A stretch of DNA of 64,000 nt, from assembly GCA_023374025.1 (NCBI GenBank), contig SIJG01000023.1:419197-483196 (forward strand). The letters run 5' to 3'. This DNA is from Heterodera schachtii (Eukaryota > Nematoda > Chromadorea > Rhabditida > Heteroderidae). Shown in pieces: positions 35,701-46,286 of this stretch; the stretch's first letter is position 1, and each line of letters starts with the position of its first letter. Position numbers and translations under genes: made by a program. The notes below the pieces were generated by a model. That model was not told the DNA's origin. It saw nothing but the letters and a program-made list of their open reading frames with translations, and made no database searches.

Positions 35701-38700
35701 AAATCATTTAGGTTGATTTGTGTCTGTCTGATCAACTCACTCATTGGCATTGTGCCTGATCACTTTGGGTGATTGATCATGATCGTTCCCTGATGGCCAG
35801 CCCCGCTGATCATTAAACTTTGGGACTGATCAGTAATTGATCATTGATCACCCGTCCTTATGGCCAGACCCCTTGATCAATCAAAAACTGGGACTGATCA
35901 GTAGCATACCGACATTTTTAAGGTGCCGTCTCGTTGTGGGAGACCAACAACGGACAGTTGCTGAAGCAAGTCCAATTGCATGCCGAAGCGGTTGTGGCGT
36001 TGTGCACATTTGCGGATGGGTAAAAAATTGAAAATTTAATTTTTAAATTTTTTAAAATTTTGAAATTTTGAAATTTTCAGGGTTCGTGTGCTGAGCTGCG
36101 ATTCGTCGGACAATGCGTACCTGTGGAGTTTGGCATCGCTTGACGAATCTTCTGCCGGAAAACGGATGGAAGTGGGAAAAAAATGGAAAATATACTTTAA
36201 AAATAAAATAAAAATGAATAAATAAAAATATTTAAATTAATAATAAAAAAAAAATGAATAATTTAATTGAAAATGATAATGAAAATTTTATTTTATTTTA
36301 TTTTTATAATTTATTTTGATTTTATTTGAAAAATAATAATTATTAAACAAATGAATATATAAATCTTAAGAAAAAAAATCAGATATAAAACTTTAAAATA
36401 AATTAATATATGTTTTTTATTATAAAATCTAAAATTCAAAAAAAAACAATACATAATTCAAAAATATTTTTAAATAAAAATATTATTATTAATTTGAAAA
36501 GCAATTAAAAAATTATTAAAGAAAATTCAAAAAATATTGAATAATGATTTTAAATGAATATTGGGATTAATTAAATCTTCACAATTTACAACGAATAAAG
36601 CCAATAAATTTAATTGAATTTAATTTAAGTAATTAATTCTTCAAATCTTTCACACTTAAAATAATTAAATTAAAATAAATTAACATTCATTGCCAATTAA
36701 CAAAATTTTCTCAGCTGATCGCCTCCATTGCGTTCATGCATCCGCCACTGTACGTGCGACTGTCGGATACCGTACTCATCGCGCAGCATGGCGCCAACCC
36801 GCGGGAGTTCGTTGCGATACACACAAAATTTTAACCAAATTTGAATGCATTTTCCCACAGAATGAATGTTTGGTCTGTGTCCGGTGATCGGCTGTTCACG
36901 CGATCGAAGGTCTTTTTTTTGCCCCATTTTTTTTTTGTCAAAAATTAGCTTTATCATTTCTAATCACTCTCCAAATACCTATAAAAAAGCAAACTTTTTC
37001 CTTAACTCATTGATCTCAGGGACCGGCCGGCGAGGGTTTATTCCCCCTTAATCCGAAATCCGGGCGGGGATTGTCACTGATTTTGTCCACTTTAATGAAT
37101 TTTTTCAAAATTTATTTTCCACAAAATGATTTTTCCAAATTTTCCCAGGGGCTAATTGTTGTTGTTTTTTGCTGTAAGGTCCACCACAACGAGGCCATCC
37201 TTTGCTATGGCGTCAATCGGTGCGGCACTGTGCTGTGCACCGGCTCACAAGACTTGTCATTGAAAGTGTGGCAGATGGACAGTGGCGGACTGCTTATTCA
37301 GGTGCCAACATTTGTGGCACAAAAAAAATATATATTAAAAAGTGCCAAAACATTTGCGGCACAAACAAAAAAATTAAAAAGTGCCGAAACATTTGCGGCA
37401 CAAACAAAAAAATTAAAAAGGGCCGAAACATTTGCGGCACAAAAAAAAAAAAATTAAAAAGTGCCGAAACATTTGCGGCACAAACAAAAAAATTAAAAAG
37501 TGCCGAAACATTTGCGGCACAAACAAAAAAATTAAAAAGTGCCGAAACATTTGCGGCACAAAAAAAATATATATTAAAAAGTGCCAAAACATTTGCGGCA
37601 CAAAAAAAAAAAAATTAAAAAGGGCCGAAACATTTGCGGCACAAAAAAAAAAAATTAAAAAGTGCCGAAACATTTGCGGCACAAAAAAAATATATATTAA
37701 AAAGTGCCAAAACATTTGCGGCACAAACAAAAAAATTAAAAAGTGCCGAAACATTTGCGGCACAAACAAAAAAATTAAAAAGGGCCGAAACATTTGCGGC
37801 ACAAAAAAAAAAAATTAAAAAGTGCCGAAACATTTGCGGCACAAAAAAAAAAACTAAAAAGTGCCGAAACATTTGCGGCACAAAAAAAAAATTAAAAATT
37901 TGCGGTTGTCCTCTGATCATCTGATCAATTTCAGTCGAGAGGGATTATTTTGAGTTGATCGAAATCGGAGTGATCAGCTGCAGTTTTTAACATTTGCTGA
38001 AACTCGGCATTGGTCCCTTTATTCATTATTTTCAGCACGTTTAAAATCATGGCACAAAAAAGTCTGAAAATTATTTATATTTATTTTTTCTTAGAAAATT
38101 GAAAAAAAAATGAGAAAAACAAACGAATTATATTATTACGCCCGAAGTCGAGACCCTGAAAGACAAAGAATTTCCTTAGTCGAGACTCAAGATCGAGACT
38201 TTAATTCGTGATTCGAATTATCAGACAGAATACCCCGGCGAAATTCCATGGATTTGAGACTGTGAAAACAGCTTGGGACCCGCGAAAAGAGATTGATTTA
38301 TGCTTATAGACTTGACTTGGAGACTGAAAAGCCGGGGCTTTTCTAAACGAGGCCGAGTTTTTCTCCCACTTTCGACAAAAATTTTAAAATGAAAATTTTT
38401 ATTTTTTTCTACTGAAAGGATTAAAAAAATTTTGGGCGTCGAGACTTTTGAACATCATTCATCATCCATTGTGTGTTGTGCAGGTGCTGGTCGGCCATGA
38501 GGAAGTGCCCAGCTGCTGCTGCGTCAGCGAGGACGCGCTCACCGCGTGCAGCGGCGCGCTTGACCGCCAGCTGATCATGTGGGACGTGCAGACCGGCGCT
38601 GCACTGTTCACGCTACGTCGTCCGGCCGTGTTGCGCTTCCTCGAGATCAGCCTGGACAGCACCGTGGTGTGCTCAAGTAGGGGATTTTTTGGAAAAATTT

Positions 38701-40932
38701 TTCAAAATTTTTTACGATTTTTTAGGCGGTGAAGATGGCTGGGTCGAGGCATGGCATTGCAATTCCGGCCGACTGTTGAGTGCCTTCAACACACACAGAC
38801 AGGTGGGACGGTTTGGGGTGGGAGACTTAATTACGGTATTAAACACGGTAATTAGTTACCGAATACCATTTGGACTATATTACGTTTTCGACTATATTAC
38901 GGTACAAATGGGGTAATTAGTTATTGATTACCATTTTAACTTATATTATGGTAATAAATACAGTAATAAGGTATTACGGTATAAACGCGGTAATTCGTTA
39001 CTGAACATTTGGAGTAATATTACGGTATGTATCAATACGGTAATTAGTTTTTGAATACAATTTTAACTTATATTACGGTATTAAACACAATAATCTAATT
39101 AGTTACTGTAATGCCATTTGGAAAGTATTACAGTGTATTAATTGATTCGACCAGGACTATTACGGTAGCATTTGTTTGTTATGCTGAAACATTTAATATG
39201 ACCATGATAATTGAATAACGGTAGTTAATTATGGCACTAATCAATTCCGATGCAGGTTGATCAACTGATCATGGGTGCCGACGGCGACCGAATTTTGGTG
39301 GCATTTATTTTTTAAATAAAAATTTAATAAAATATTTTTTAATTTAAGGCTAAGTTGGCCGGCACTGCTCAGCTTCCAATTGTGCGTATTTTTATGATTT
39401 TTTTTCTTTTTGCTGATTTTTACAAATCCAATTAATTTTGGAATTTCCGTTTAACAATTTTTCCAACTTTGCATATATTTTTATGGCATTTTTTACATTT
39501 TTTGGCATTTAATTAATTTGTTTTTTTCTGGCATTTTTTAAAGCATTTATTAGGGTTTAAATTAATTTTTGGTGCCTTCACTTTTCTAATTTTACGTGTT
39601 TAAATTTCTTTTTAGAACTTCAGTTCAATTATTTTTTTCCAACCTTTACACAAAATGGCTTTTTCTATCATTTTTGGCATTTTTTAATCATTTTTAGGAC
39701 TTTTTAAATTAATTTTTCGAATTATTTTTCAGATTTGCCTTCACAACACACCAGCCAATTTGCATTCCACTTCTGCCAGCCGGTACGAACGCGTCACAAT
39801 GCCATCGCCGTCGTCGTCGTCCAAACATCAGCCGGAGGCCCAAGCGCGGGCGACAACGGCACGCGGCGGTGCCGGCGGCGGATCATTCGCATTGGAACTC
39901 AGTGCCACAACCACCGGAGCAGCAAGTGTGAAAACAAATGGGGAGGAGAGGGAGAATGGCAATTTTGAACTGATTGGAATTCCATTCCCGGTTGATCGGA
40001 TCGAAAAGTGATCAAGTGATCGGAATACATTTTGGACAGTGATTAAATGATCGGGAAGTCATTTTGGAAGGATTTGGGATTCCAAGTGATCGAAAACTTT
40101 TCAGGGCAGGGAATTAGTGTTCGGAAATAGTTTAGAAGTGGTATAATGAATTCTCTAAGTGATCAAACAGTATCTTTTGACGACTAAAATTGGTTAAACT
40201 GATTGGAAAGATTTAGAGTGATCAGAAGTTAATTTTGGACAAAATGATAAAATTTTTGAGTGATTGTGGAATTAAAACCTTTTTTATAATGATCGGAAGC
40301 CTTTTTGTTAAATGATCAATTAGGTATATTTTTTGCTGTGATTAGAATGGAATTACGAGGGACCAAAGAACACAGAATTTTGAATTTCCGGCAATCAGAC
40401 ACACTTTGACTGATCATTTTTTGGCGATCAGAAAAAATAAATCATTGTTCACGTCCTTTCAAAGGCGACGACGGGCCCGAACCGATGGGCGACAGAATTC
40501 CGCCCGCAAACGGTGCAGACAAAGAGCCGGTGACAAGTCGGGTAGGCGGGCGCATGCATAAATTGGCAAATTTCAAATTTAAAAAATTTTTGGCATTAAT
40601 TTCAAAAAAAATTGCAAAATTTGGCATTATTTTTTTCACCCGCAGGCGAGCGAAGTCGAAGCGCACGCGAACCGACTGCGCGCGGTGGCGGAGCAAGAGC
40701 AGAAACGGCAAGCGGAACAACAATTGCAGGCACTATGCCAAAAAGAATTTTAAATTTAATAAAATTCAAAAAAATTCAGGCCACCAATTCCGCCATCGCC
40801 GCCCCTGCGGAACGCGACGCGGCGACCGCGTCAGCGACCGCCGCGCAGTCGCCGGACGCCGCCGCCCCCACCGCTCAACAGTCGCAGAAGGAGCGACGGA
40901 CGCGACGCTCCAAACTTTGTACAATAATGTGA
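19717..40932 (+). CDS. NACHT-WD40 repeat protein (NWD1/NWD2-like), CaaX-ending
   Basis: About 49 exons join to roughly 1,850 aa; the 5' end is not found. In order: a low-complexity N-terminus ([18 protein letters not shown]); the NWD N-terminal domain ([18 protein letters not shown], 20507-20679); exons at 22042-22449 ([18 protein letters not shown]); a NACHT P-loop GQSGCGKT (24340-24436); Walker B LLLLDDVH (25132-25209); a sensor-like VCTSTT (25300-25407); the winged-helix/linker region to about 30111 ([16 protein letters not shown]). Then at least twelve WD-type blades follow ([35 protein letters not shown]), and a Ser/Ala-rich tail ending [19 protein letters not shown]40 proteins are ATP-dependent scaffolds; the role of this one is unknown. 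Five introns use GC donors. Two acceptors (19716, 24483) read CG not AG, and exon 23271 shows a frame conflict. Confidence 0.82.
21340..21610. repeat. Dispersed repeat family, copy 2 (inverted)
   Basis: Reverse-complement relative of 48285-48560: gggtgtatttttc, aatcccgaattaggggg, tgccatttttggcc, ggtccggcggtgccggtagg and cgccgccggga occur in mirrored order. It lies in an intron of the NACHT-WD40 gene and is followed by facing G and C runs at 21685-21815. Confidence 0.7.
26041..26500. repeat. Dispersed repeat family, copy 3, with facing G and C runs
   Basis: Contains ttttcccggcggcgcctatc and ggcaccgccggac, as in the 48.3-kb copy. It is bracketed by long G then C runs at 26049-26096 and 26459-26498 that could form hairpins. 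Intronic in the NACHT-WD40 gene; non-coding. Confidence 0.7.
26664..26712 (+). repeat. (GTT)n microsatellite
   Basis: About sixteen uninterrupted gtt units in an intron of the NACHT-WD40 gene. Confidence 0.95.
26879..27040. mobile_element. hAT-type MITE with 8-bp target duplication
   Basis: 162-bp element with terminal inverted repeats cagggctgcacgcaa and ttgcgtgcagccctg, flanked on both sides by the same 8 bp atcagtac (26871-26878 and 27041-27048). The interior is short ttacggatt-type repeats. An 8-bp duplication and CAGGG termini are typical of the hAT superfamily. Intronic. Confidence 0.9.
29914..30027 (+). repeat. Duplicated 3' splice-site region in a NACHT-WD40 intron
   Basis: A segment of about 60 bp containing acaaaacaaaatgcc, an A-run and ttaggcgatgac occurs twice in tandem. 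It gives two candidate acceptors (29968 and 30027), both followed by GCGATGAC. Only the second continues in a long open frame ([19 protein letters not shown]). Confidence 0.75.
30285..30570. mobile_element. Decayed palindromic MITE copy in a NACHT-WD40 intron
   Basis: Carries ccaaagaatttcattaac, gatattattcgatagccc and the mirrored gatattaagaattaaaaat, the same arrangement as 8743-9127. Non-coding. Confidence 0.6.
37305..37895. repeat. Minisatellite, about 39-43-bp unit, in a NACHT-WD40 intron
   Basis: About fourteen units built as tgccgaaacatttgcggca, then an A-rich spacer with caaaaaaattaaaaa and variants (ggccg for tgccg, atatata inserts). Each unit contains a small inverted repeat (tgccg/cggca). 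The open frames across it on both strands (NICGTKK and FVPQMFRHF repeats) are not genes. Confidence 0.95.
38830..39130. repeat. Low-complexity ttacggtaat repeats in a NACHT-WD40 intron
   Basis: Many irregular copies of attacggtaat/attagttaccg on both strands. Similar ttacggatt sequence forms the interior of the hAT MITE at 26879 and recurs at 41170-41370 and 48590-48660. Confidence 0.65.
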
Positions 40933-41452
40933 TCGCTGTGTTCGTCACCGTCCGGGGCCGGCGAGCGACGGTGCGCCCACGGTTACGGTATTGGTGCAAC
41001 AGCGACGGACGGCACGATACCGTAACCATGCTGAAAGTGATTTGTATAGATCATATACTGTGTACATTTTTGTTATTTGTATTTGTTATATACAATATAT
41101 TATTTTTTATCGGCCAATTGACAGAAGGAACTTACAATTTTTCGGTTTAATTAGAGAGATCGGCATTTTGAGAAAATACGGATAAAGATCAGGGTTACGG
41201 ACTAGGCACACACTCGGATTATGGACTAAAAATCCGGAAAATCCGTATTCCATAAAAATCCGTATCCAGGAAAAATACGGATTACGGACTACGGATCCGT
41301 AAAAATCCGTATCCAGGAAAAACGGATTACGGACTACGGATCCGTAACAATCCGTATACGTATCCTGTCCGTATCCGATCTCAAGTTTTAATGGGACCAC
41401 TGATTTTTTGAAATTATTAAACAGAATTTATCCAACAATTTTAGATAAAATT

Positions 41453-41722
41453 TGTTACGCCGCTAAGTTCAAGGAATAAACCAAAAGTTTATTCAAATAA
41501 ATAAAAAGGACAGGCGAACAAGGGGAAATATTGGTTAAATGAGGGGTCAACAGTGTATGTGTGGAGGGGGAAAAAGATAAAACATAATGCCACACATATT
41601 TAAATGGTGTCTCCCAAACACCTCCCCTTTTAAAAGAGTCATCCTTCCATCTGATCATCAAGCCTCGGTCCTCAGATCACTTTGGTGAGTAGCGATCGGG
41701 CGGACGACGGAGAATTGTTACA
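41453..41722 (-). mobile_element. Solo LTR of a retrotransposon
   Basis: Read on the minus strand it begins TGTAACAATTC and ends GGCGTAACA, the TG...CA form with short inverted ends. It contains a TATA-like TTTAAATATG and a polyadenylation signal in TGAATAAACTTTTGG, in the order expected for an LTR of about 270 bp. No internal coding region and no second LTR lie nearby. I could not find a clean target duplication, which would fit recombination between elements. Superfamily not determined. Confidence 0.65.
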
Positions 41723-41768
41723 TTTCATTGGCCATTTGTTTCTCCGCTTCTTTCGAATTGTCCGGCAT
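41722..41768 (-). pseudogene. Orphan first exon of an F-box-like gene, cut by an LTR
   Basis: Encodes MPDNSKEAEKQMANEM, almost identical to exon 1 of copy D at 46287-46333 (MSDNSKEAEKQMANEM). The rest of the gene is missing: the solo LTR begins exactly at the exon/intron boundary, and its TGTAAC start supplies the GT of the old donor. It marks a lost tandem neighbour of copy C. Confidence 0.75.
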
Positions 41769-42066
41769 TTTCTGCTGCTGATTGTTTATGTTGGAGAAAG
41801 TTTGGGCCGAAATTGATCAAATGACGGCGGGGGAAGGGGGAGGGAAGAGAGGAGTAATTAGTGACTAGGGGAAAGGGGAGGGGAGTAATTAGTGCCTAAT
41901 TGAGAATAATCGATTAAATTATTTTATGTCAAGTTAAACAAAAGAGCAAATATAATGATAAAGTCAACAACGGCATAAGAAAAACAACAAATTGTGTGTG
42001 CGATTTATCAGGCATTTCTTCAGTCACCAATAGTCAAGAGTGCCAATCCAACCGCCAATCTCGCGA

Positions 42067-43243
42067 TCACTCTTTCTTCGTCTGTTTTGATCCGCTCGTG
42101 CCTGCTTCTTCGACGCTCGACTGATCAGGATCGCTAAAAGTGATTGGAAATTTTTTTAATTTAATTATTTATTTATTTATTGCGAGTTTACCTTTCGTCG
42201 CTGTTGTCGAATGATTCGTCGTCGTTCATGAAAATAAGTCTGCCCCACTGATTGTAGAATTGCCATTTTGTTGCCTCCTCCTGTCATAAATTCCATTCTC
42301 CGTGTTGCTTAAGCAGCAATTGTTCGCCCGTCCGATAGTTTTCACTGCGTAATTTGGGCGCAACAAATTCGCCATACACAAGGACGTTGATGACCATGAT
42401 GAAACTGGCACTGCAAAAATCACGACTGAATTCCTGGAAAAAAGAAAAGCCAAAATTAATATGAGTAAAAGTCGGTCTGCTGTACCTCTTCAAGCTTCGT
42501 CAATTTTGTTTCAAATATTGGGAGTTGCACCGAATCAAGCCGTAACAATTTGGGAGTGCCGTTGGCACGCGGGGTGTAAAGCCATTGGGTCAACGCTTTG
42601 CCTTCGGATGCATCGGCACTATGATCCGGCGGAAAGCCCAATAGAAGATGAATGAGTTGATAGAGCGCAGAGCGAAGCACAGGACGAGGAAAGTCGGACA
42701 CTCTTGCCGAAAAAAGGCCAGATGATTTTGGTAAAATTGCATGCCGACAATGGAAGTTTTTGGGAGGAAAGAAGTGTCGTCGACAAGTGCCATCACGTCG
42801 TTTTCGTAGGTGCCATCCAAATGAATTTTGTAGCCGGACTGGAAAAGATTGCGGCACAAGTTGAGAAAGGCTTGGACATTTTTGTTGAAAAAGCTTGAAA
42901 AAAAGAAATATTTTAAAAAATGCCTCCGGCAACAAAACTTTGAAATAATTACTCACTTCATTTTGATTCCTTCGAAGCCGCACACGCCGCGGGGCAATGC
43001 GAACTCGGGCATTGGAAGCAGAATGGAGTGCCGGTTGACAATTTCCATTTGTCCATTCTGATCATTGAGACGAATTTCGATTAATCCGAGGGTCCAACGC
43101 CGCGTTTTCAAATGCACGAACACATAAGCCTCCAAAAGATCGCTGGCCGTCGCGATTTGGATGCCAACATTTTCCACGCCAGGCAGAGCAAAAACGGACA
43201 GCCAAATGTCAAGACAGAGAACGACGGGGGGCTTTTTGGGCAT
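42067..43243 (-). pseudogene. F-box-like family gene, copy C, disrupted
   Basis: Exons 43243-42957, 42893-42486, 42433-42192 and 42133-42067 follow the family plan: LDIWLSVFALPGVENVG, WTLGLIEIRL, FFNKNVQAFLNLCRNLF, FPPDHSADASEGKALTQWLY, EFSRDFCSASFIMV and the late QEEATKWQFYNQW, ending VEEAGTSGSKQTKKE. Two breaks are seen. Exon 2 changes frame between QECPTFLV and LLLGFPPDHSA (about 42640-42720). A TGA at 42284-42286 interrupts WNL and QEEATKW, where the family expects Trp. It is probably a recent pseudogene. Either break alone could be a base error, but two together make that less likely. Its last exon and downstream sequence are copied in inverse orientation at 45.7 kb. Confidence 0.7.
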
Positions 43244-43424
43244 TTTTAAGAATTGAAAATTAAGGACGACAATTTGAGAAAAGCTGAAAAAAGAAGGGTC
43301 ATAAAAGCATAAAAGGACATAAATAAGACACAAATGTAAATTAAAAGAATGAAAGAAGCAATGGTCATTTAATTAATTAATTATTATTATTTTATTTGCA
43401 CACAAATTGTTAATTTAAAATTGT

Positions 43425-43560
43425 GGAGAGAGAGAGAGAGAGAGAGAGAGAGGGACGTAGGAAAGAGGAAGAGAAGGAAGGTGGAAGGGAAGGGAGGAGC
43501 GGGAAGGGAAGGGGGAGGGAAGAGAGGGAGTAGGGAAGAGAGTGGGAAGGGAAGCACGGA
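43425..43560 (+). repeat. (GA)n microsatellite and polypurine tract
   Basis: Pure (ga) dinucleotides to about 43453, then about 100 bp almost wholly of A and G (gggaagggaggag-type). Potential triplex-forming tract between copy C and its likely promoter. Confidence 0.9.
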
Positions 43561-44128
43561 AGATTCCTCATCATTATGGAACTGATGAGCTGCTGGTCCT
43601 GCACCCCTATTTATAGGCGGTGCGATGACCAGCAAAATTTCCCATGCTTAGCAAAAAAAAAAAAAGTTGACCCGGCAATGACTGGAAAAAGACAGGCAAC
43701 AGTTAAAAAACATTTGAAAATGGCCTAATTAGCAAAACGGCAATTTGCGAGTGACTCACCACCCCCCCCCCCCCATCAAATGATACGTCATCAACTGTTT
43801 CCGGAAGTGCCAGCCGAGGGAGTGAGGGGAGTGAGACAAGCCGCAAAAGCCACGAACAGAGAAACGCCTGCCCGCCCCGCCGTCTTCAAAATGTCCGGCA
43901 GCAAAACGCCGTGCCAATTTCCCGTGACCCGCCTTTTCTCACTCTCTCGCTGTGCTTACGTGATTTGTTTGAATTGCTTTCTGTTCATTTTATAATATTT
44001 TAAATAATTCATAAAACAAACATTTATTTATTTGTTTATTTTTTATTCGCTAATTTGGAAAAGCATTTTTTTTAAAAGTAACAAATATCACATAAATTTA
44101 AAATAAAAAGTGACCAGCAGGGATGAAC

Positions 44129-44263
44129 GAGTCTTAAGCGTAGAGTAGAGCGGTAATCGGTTATAAAAAACCGGTACTTTTTGGTTGAAAAAACCGGTAA
44201 AAAAGCCGGTACTCATTTGTACACTTTTTTGAGTACCGGTACTGTTCTACTCCACTTAAGAGA
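44129..44263. mobile_element. Inverted-repeat element with accggta core
   Basis: Left gagtcttaagcgtagagtag pairs with the reverse complement of the right arm (ctactccacttaagagac). The interior repeats accggtac on both strands. Non-coding, probably a decayed MITE. Confidence 0.55.
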
Positions 44264-44872
44264 CAGAAGGGGTGCAGCTGCTGCTGCACTGTTTATTTGA
44301 ATGAGTCGCGGCGGAAGGCCATGGAATTGGAAAATTTTGCATTTGATCAGACTGATTCTCTTTTGCCAACCGATCAGTTGAAGATATTAATTAGCAACAT
44401 TGGGTGATGATCAGTGATCAGCAACGGATGTTTTTGTCAATTAGGCGGGGGGGGGGGGTTAATTAAAAAATAAAACGATCACAAATGTGGGAAATATTAC
44501 ATAAAAAGCGGTGGAAAATGCCACCATAACATGGTGTTAAAAAAAGTTGGCATTCCATGGGCTGTAAATGTTAAATTCGGCATCTAATTAGCCAATTAAT
44601 GTCTTAATTACATGTCCTGCTTGCTGGTTAAATCAAATAAACTTAAATTTATTATATTTTTGTCAATTAGGCGGGGGGGGGGGGGGGTTAATTAACCGCG
44701 TCTGATCATGATAACTCCTCTTCAACAAGTACATTTCTTTCCACCACCATCAAATGCCATGCCAATGCATCATCGTGTCGTCTTCACAAAATTAATAATT
44801 TAATGGAATTTTCAGTTTTTTTTTGTTTGTAAGAAATTGTCAACTTTTTTTTTCGCATTTTGCTGTGATCAC

Positions 44873-45426
44873 TAGGGCACCGATTTCTAGTGAAAAAACT
44901 TTTTTTTTTTTTTTTTGCTCGATTGATTTGAAGAAAGGAGCTCAAAAAACGCATTTCTGCATTAAAATTTTTTCATTTGGACGTCATTTTTCGTCACTAG
45001 AAATCACTATTTTGGCGTTTCGTCACTTAAAATAGTGAAAATTCACTTTTTTGGCGTTTTGTCACTATTTTTTCACTATTTCGACATTTTTTGGAAAACT
45101 CCTTAACAAAAATGCAATAAAATCAAAAAATGCACCCCTAAGAATCGACATAAAAATTTTTTTGAAAAATTTTCTCAAAAATTCATTCACCAAATTTTTT
45201 TTTGAAAAAATTTTTGGTTTAAAAATGTCAATATTTGCCAAGAAATTATTAAAAAAGTAAATTTACTTCATTTGCAACTGCAATCAGTGAATAAAAAAAA
45301 TTTTTGCTTAGTTTTTGACTGAAAATTATGTCACTATTCGTCACTATTTTGGACTTTTGTCACTTTTTCGTCACTTTTTTAGTTAACTATTTTGCGCTTT
45401 TTTCGTCACTAAAAGTCGGGGCCCTA
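44873..45426. mobile_element. hAT-type MITE, 554 bp, with 8-bp target duplication
   Basis: Ends tagggcaccgatttctagtg and, inverted, tagggccccgacttttagtg. It is flanked on both sides by gtgatcac (44865-44872 and 45427-45434). The interior is non-coding, rich in gtcactatttt on both strands. TAGGG termini plus an 8-bp duplication fit hAT. Confidence 0.88.
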
Positions 45427-45611
45427 GTGATCACTATTCAGCTCGATTAAAATTTGTAAAAAAGCAAAAAAAAAAAAAGAAAAAAATTTTAATTTTACAA
45501 TTTTTCGGATTTTTAAATTTTTTTAATTTTAGCACATGCACACAAGGGGAAAATGTAATTATCCAAAAAAAACATTTATGCAATTAATTAAAAAAAAATT
45601 TTGACATTGGG

Positions 45612-45645
45612 GCGAGCCAAGTCGAAGCGCACGCGAACCGACTGC
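45612..45645 (+). pseudogene. Fragment copied from a NACHT-WD40 exon
   Basis: Thirty-four bases here match the start of the exon at 40646 with one difference (gcgagccaagtcgaagcgca against gcgagcgaagtcgaagcgca, then cgcgaaccgactgc), encoding [11 protein letters not shown] in the gene. It lies 30 bp before the copied F-box last exon, so one duplication carried both. Confidence 0.8.
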
Positions 45646-45676
45646 TTAATTAAATAACATTTGGCCCATCATTTTA

Positions 45677-45790
45677 GCGCTTCTGATCAGTCGAGCGTCG
45701 AAGAAGCAGGCACGAGCGGATCAAACAGACGAAGAAATAGTGATCGGGAGAGTGGCGGTTGGCATTGGCACTCTTGACTAATTTGGTGAC
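45677..45790 (+). pseudogene. Copied last exon of an F-box-like gene
   Basis: Begins after ttttag and reads SDQSSVEEAGTSGSNRRRNS, matching the last exon of copy C (DQSSVEEAGTSGSKQ) in opposite orientation. Preceding exons are absent. The sequence after it continues to match the downstream flank of copy C up to the first exon of the next gene. Confidence 0.8.
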
Positions 45791-46286
45791 TGAAGAATTG
45801 CCCGATAAATCGCACACAGAATTTGTTGTCTTTCTTATGCCGTTGTTGACTTTATCATTATTTGTCTCTTTTGTTGACTTTACATAAAAAGTTTTAATCG
45901 ATTACTCTCAATTAGTCACTACTAATTACTCCCCTCTCCTTTCCCCTAGTCACTAATTACTCCTCCGTTCCCTCCCCCTTCCTCCGCCGTCGTTTGGTCA
46001 CTCTCAGTCATTTGCCATTGTTTGGGTCCCTCCGCCCCCGCAGGGGTCATTTGGCAGCGGAGGGCCTCTCTTTCCTCTGTCTTTGGTCCGTTATGGTCAT
46101 TCTAATGAGAGTTATTGAGTGCCATCCCCGTGGGGTTAGCGTACAAAAATTGTTTTTTCCATAACTTTTTGAAATTATTTACCAAATTAATTATTCTTTT
46201 AATCATCCATTAGCCATAAGCATTCTCAGTTTTATTGAATTAATTTCTGTCCAAATCTCCAACATATATACAATCAGCAGCAGAAA

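Larger units (their letters stand above)
40933..42066. other. Intergenic region with repeats, solo LTR and truncated F-box exon
   Basis: After the NACHT-WD40 stop codon there is a ccgtaatccgtat-type repeat block (about 41170-41370), then a solo LTR (41453-41722), the remnant first exon of an F-box-like gene (41722-41768), and about 300 bp shared in inverted orientation with 45791-46286. Confidence 0.6.
43244..46286. other. Region between F-box-like copies C and D
   Basis: No intact gene. It contains a (GA)n and purine tract (43425-43560), a TATAAATAG on the minus strand near 43611 that may belong to copy C, a 34-codon open frame at 43891 (MSGSKTPCQFPVTRLFSL) of unknown meaning, an inverted-repeat element near 44129-44263, a direct repeat with a G run (44433-44465 and 44660-44695), the hAT MITE at 44873-45426 and duplicated gene fragments at 45612-45790. 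Confidence 0.6.

Noticed and set aside
37305..37895. Regularly spaced repeats resembling a CRISPR array
   Set aside because: Spacers are near-identical A-rich sequence, the locus is an intron of a eukaryotic gene, and no cas genes are present.
37202..37924. Overlapping 96-138-codon frames on both strands with repeating peptides
   Set aside because: They are translations of the intronic minisatellite. The unit length and A-runs keep frames open on both strands.
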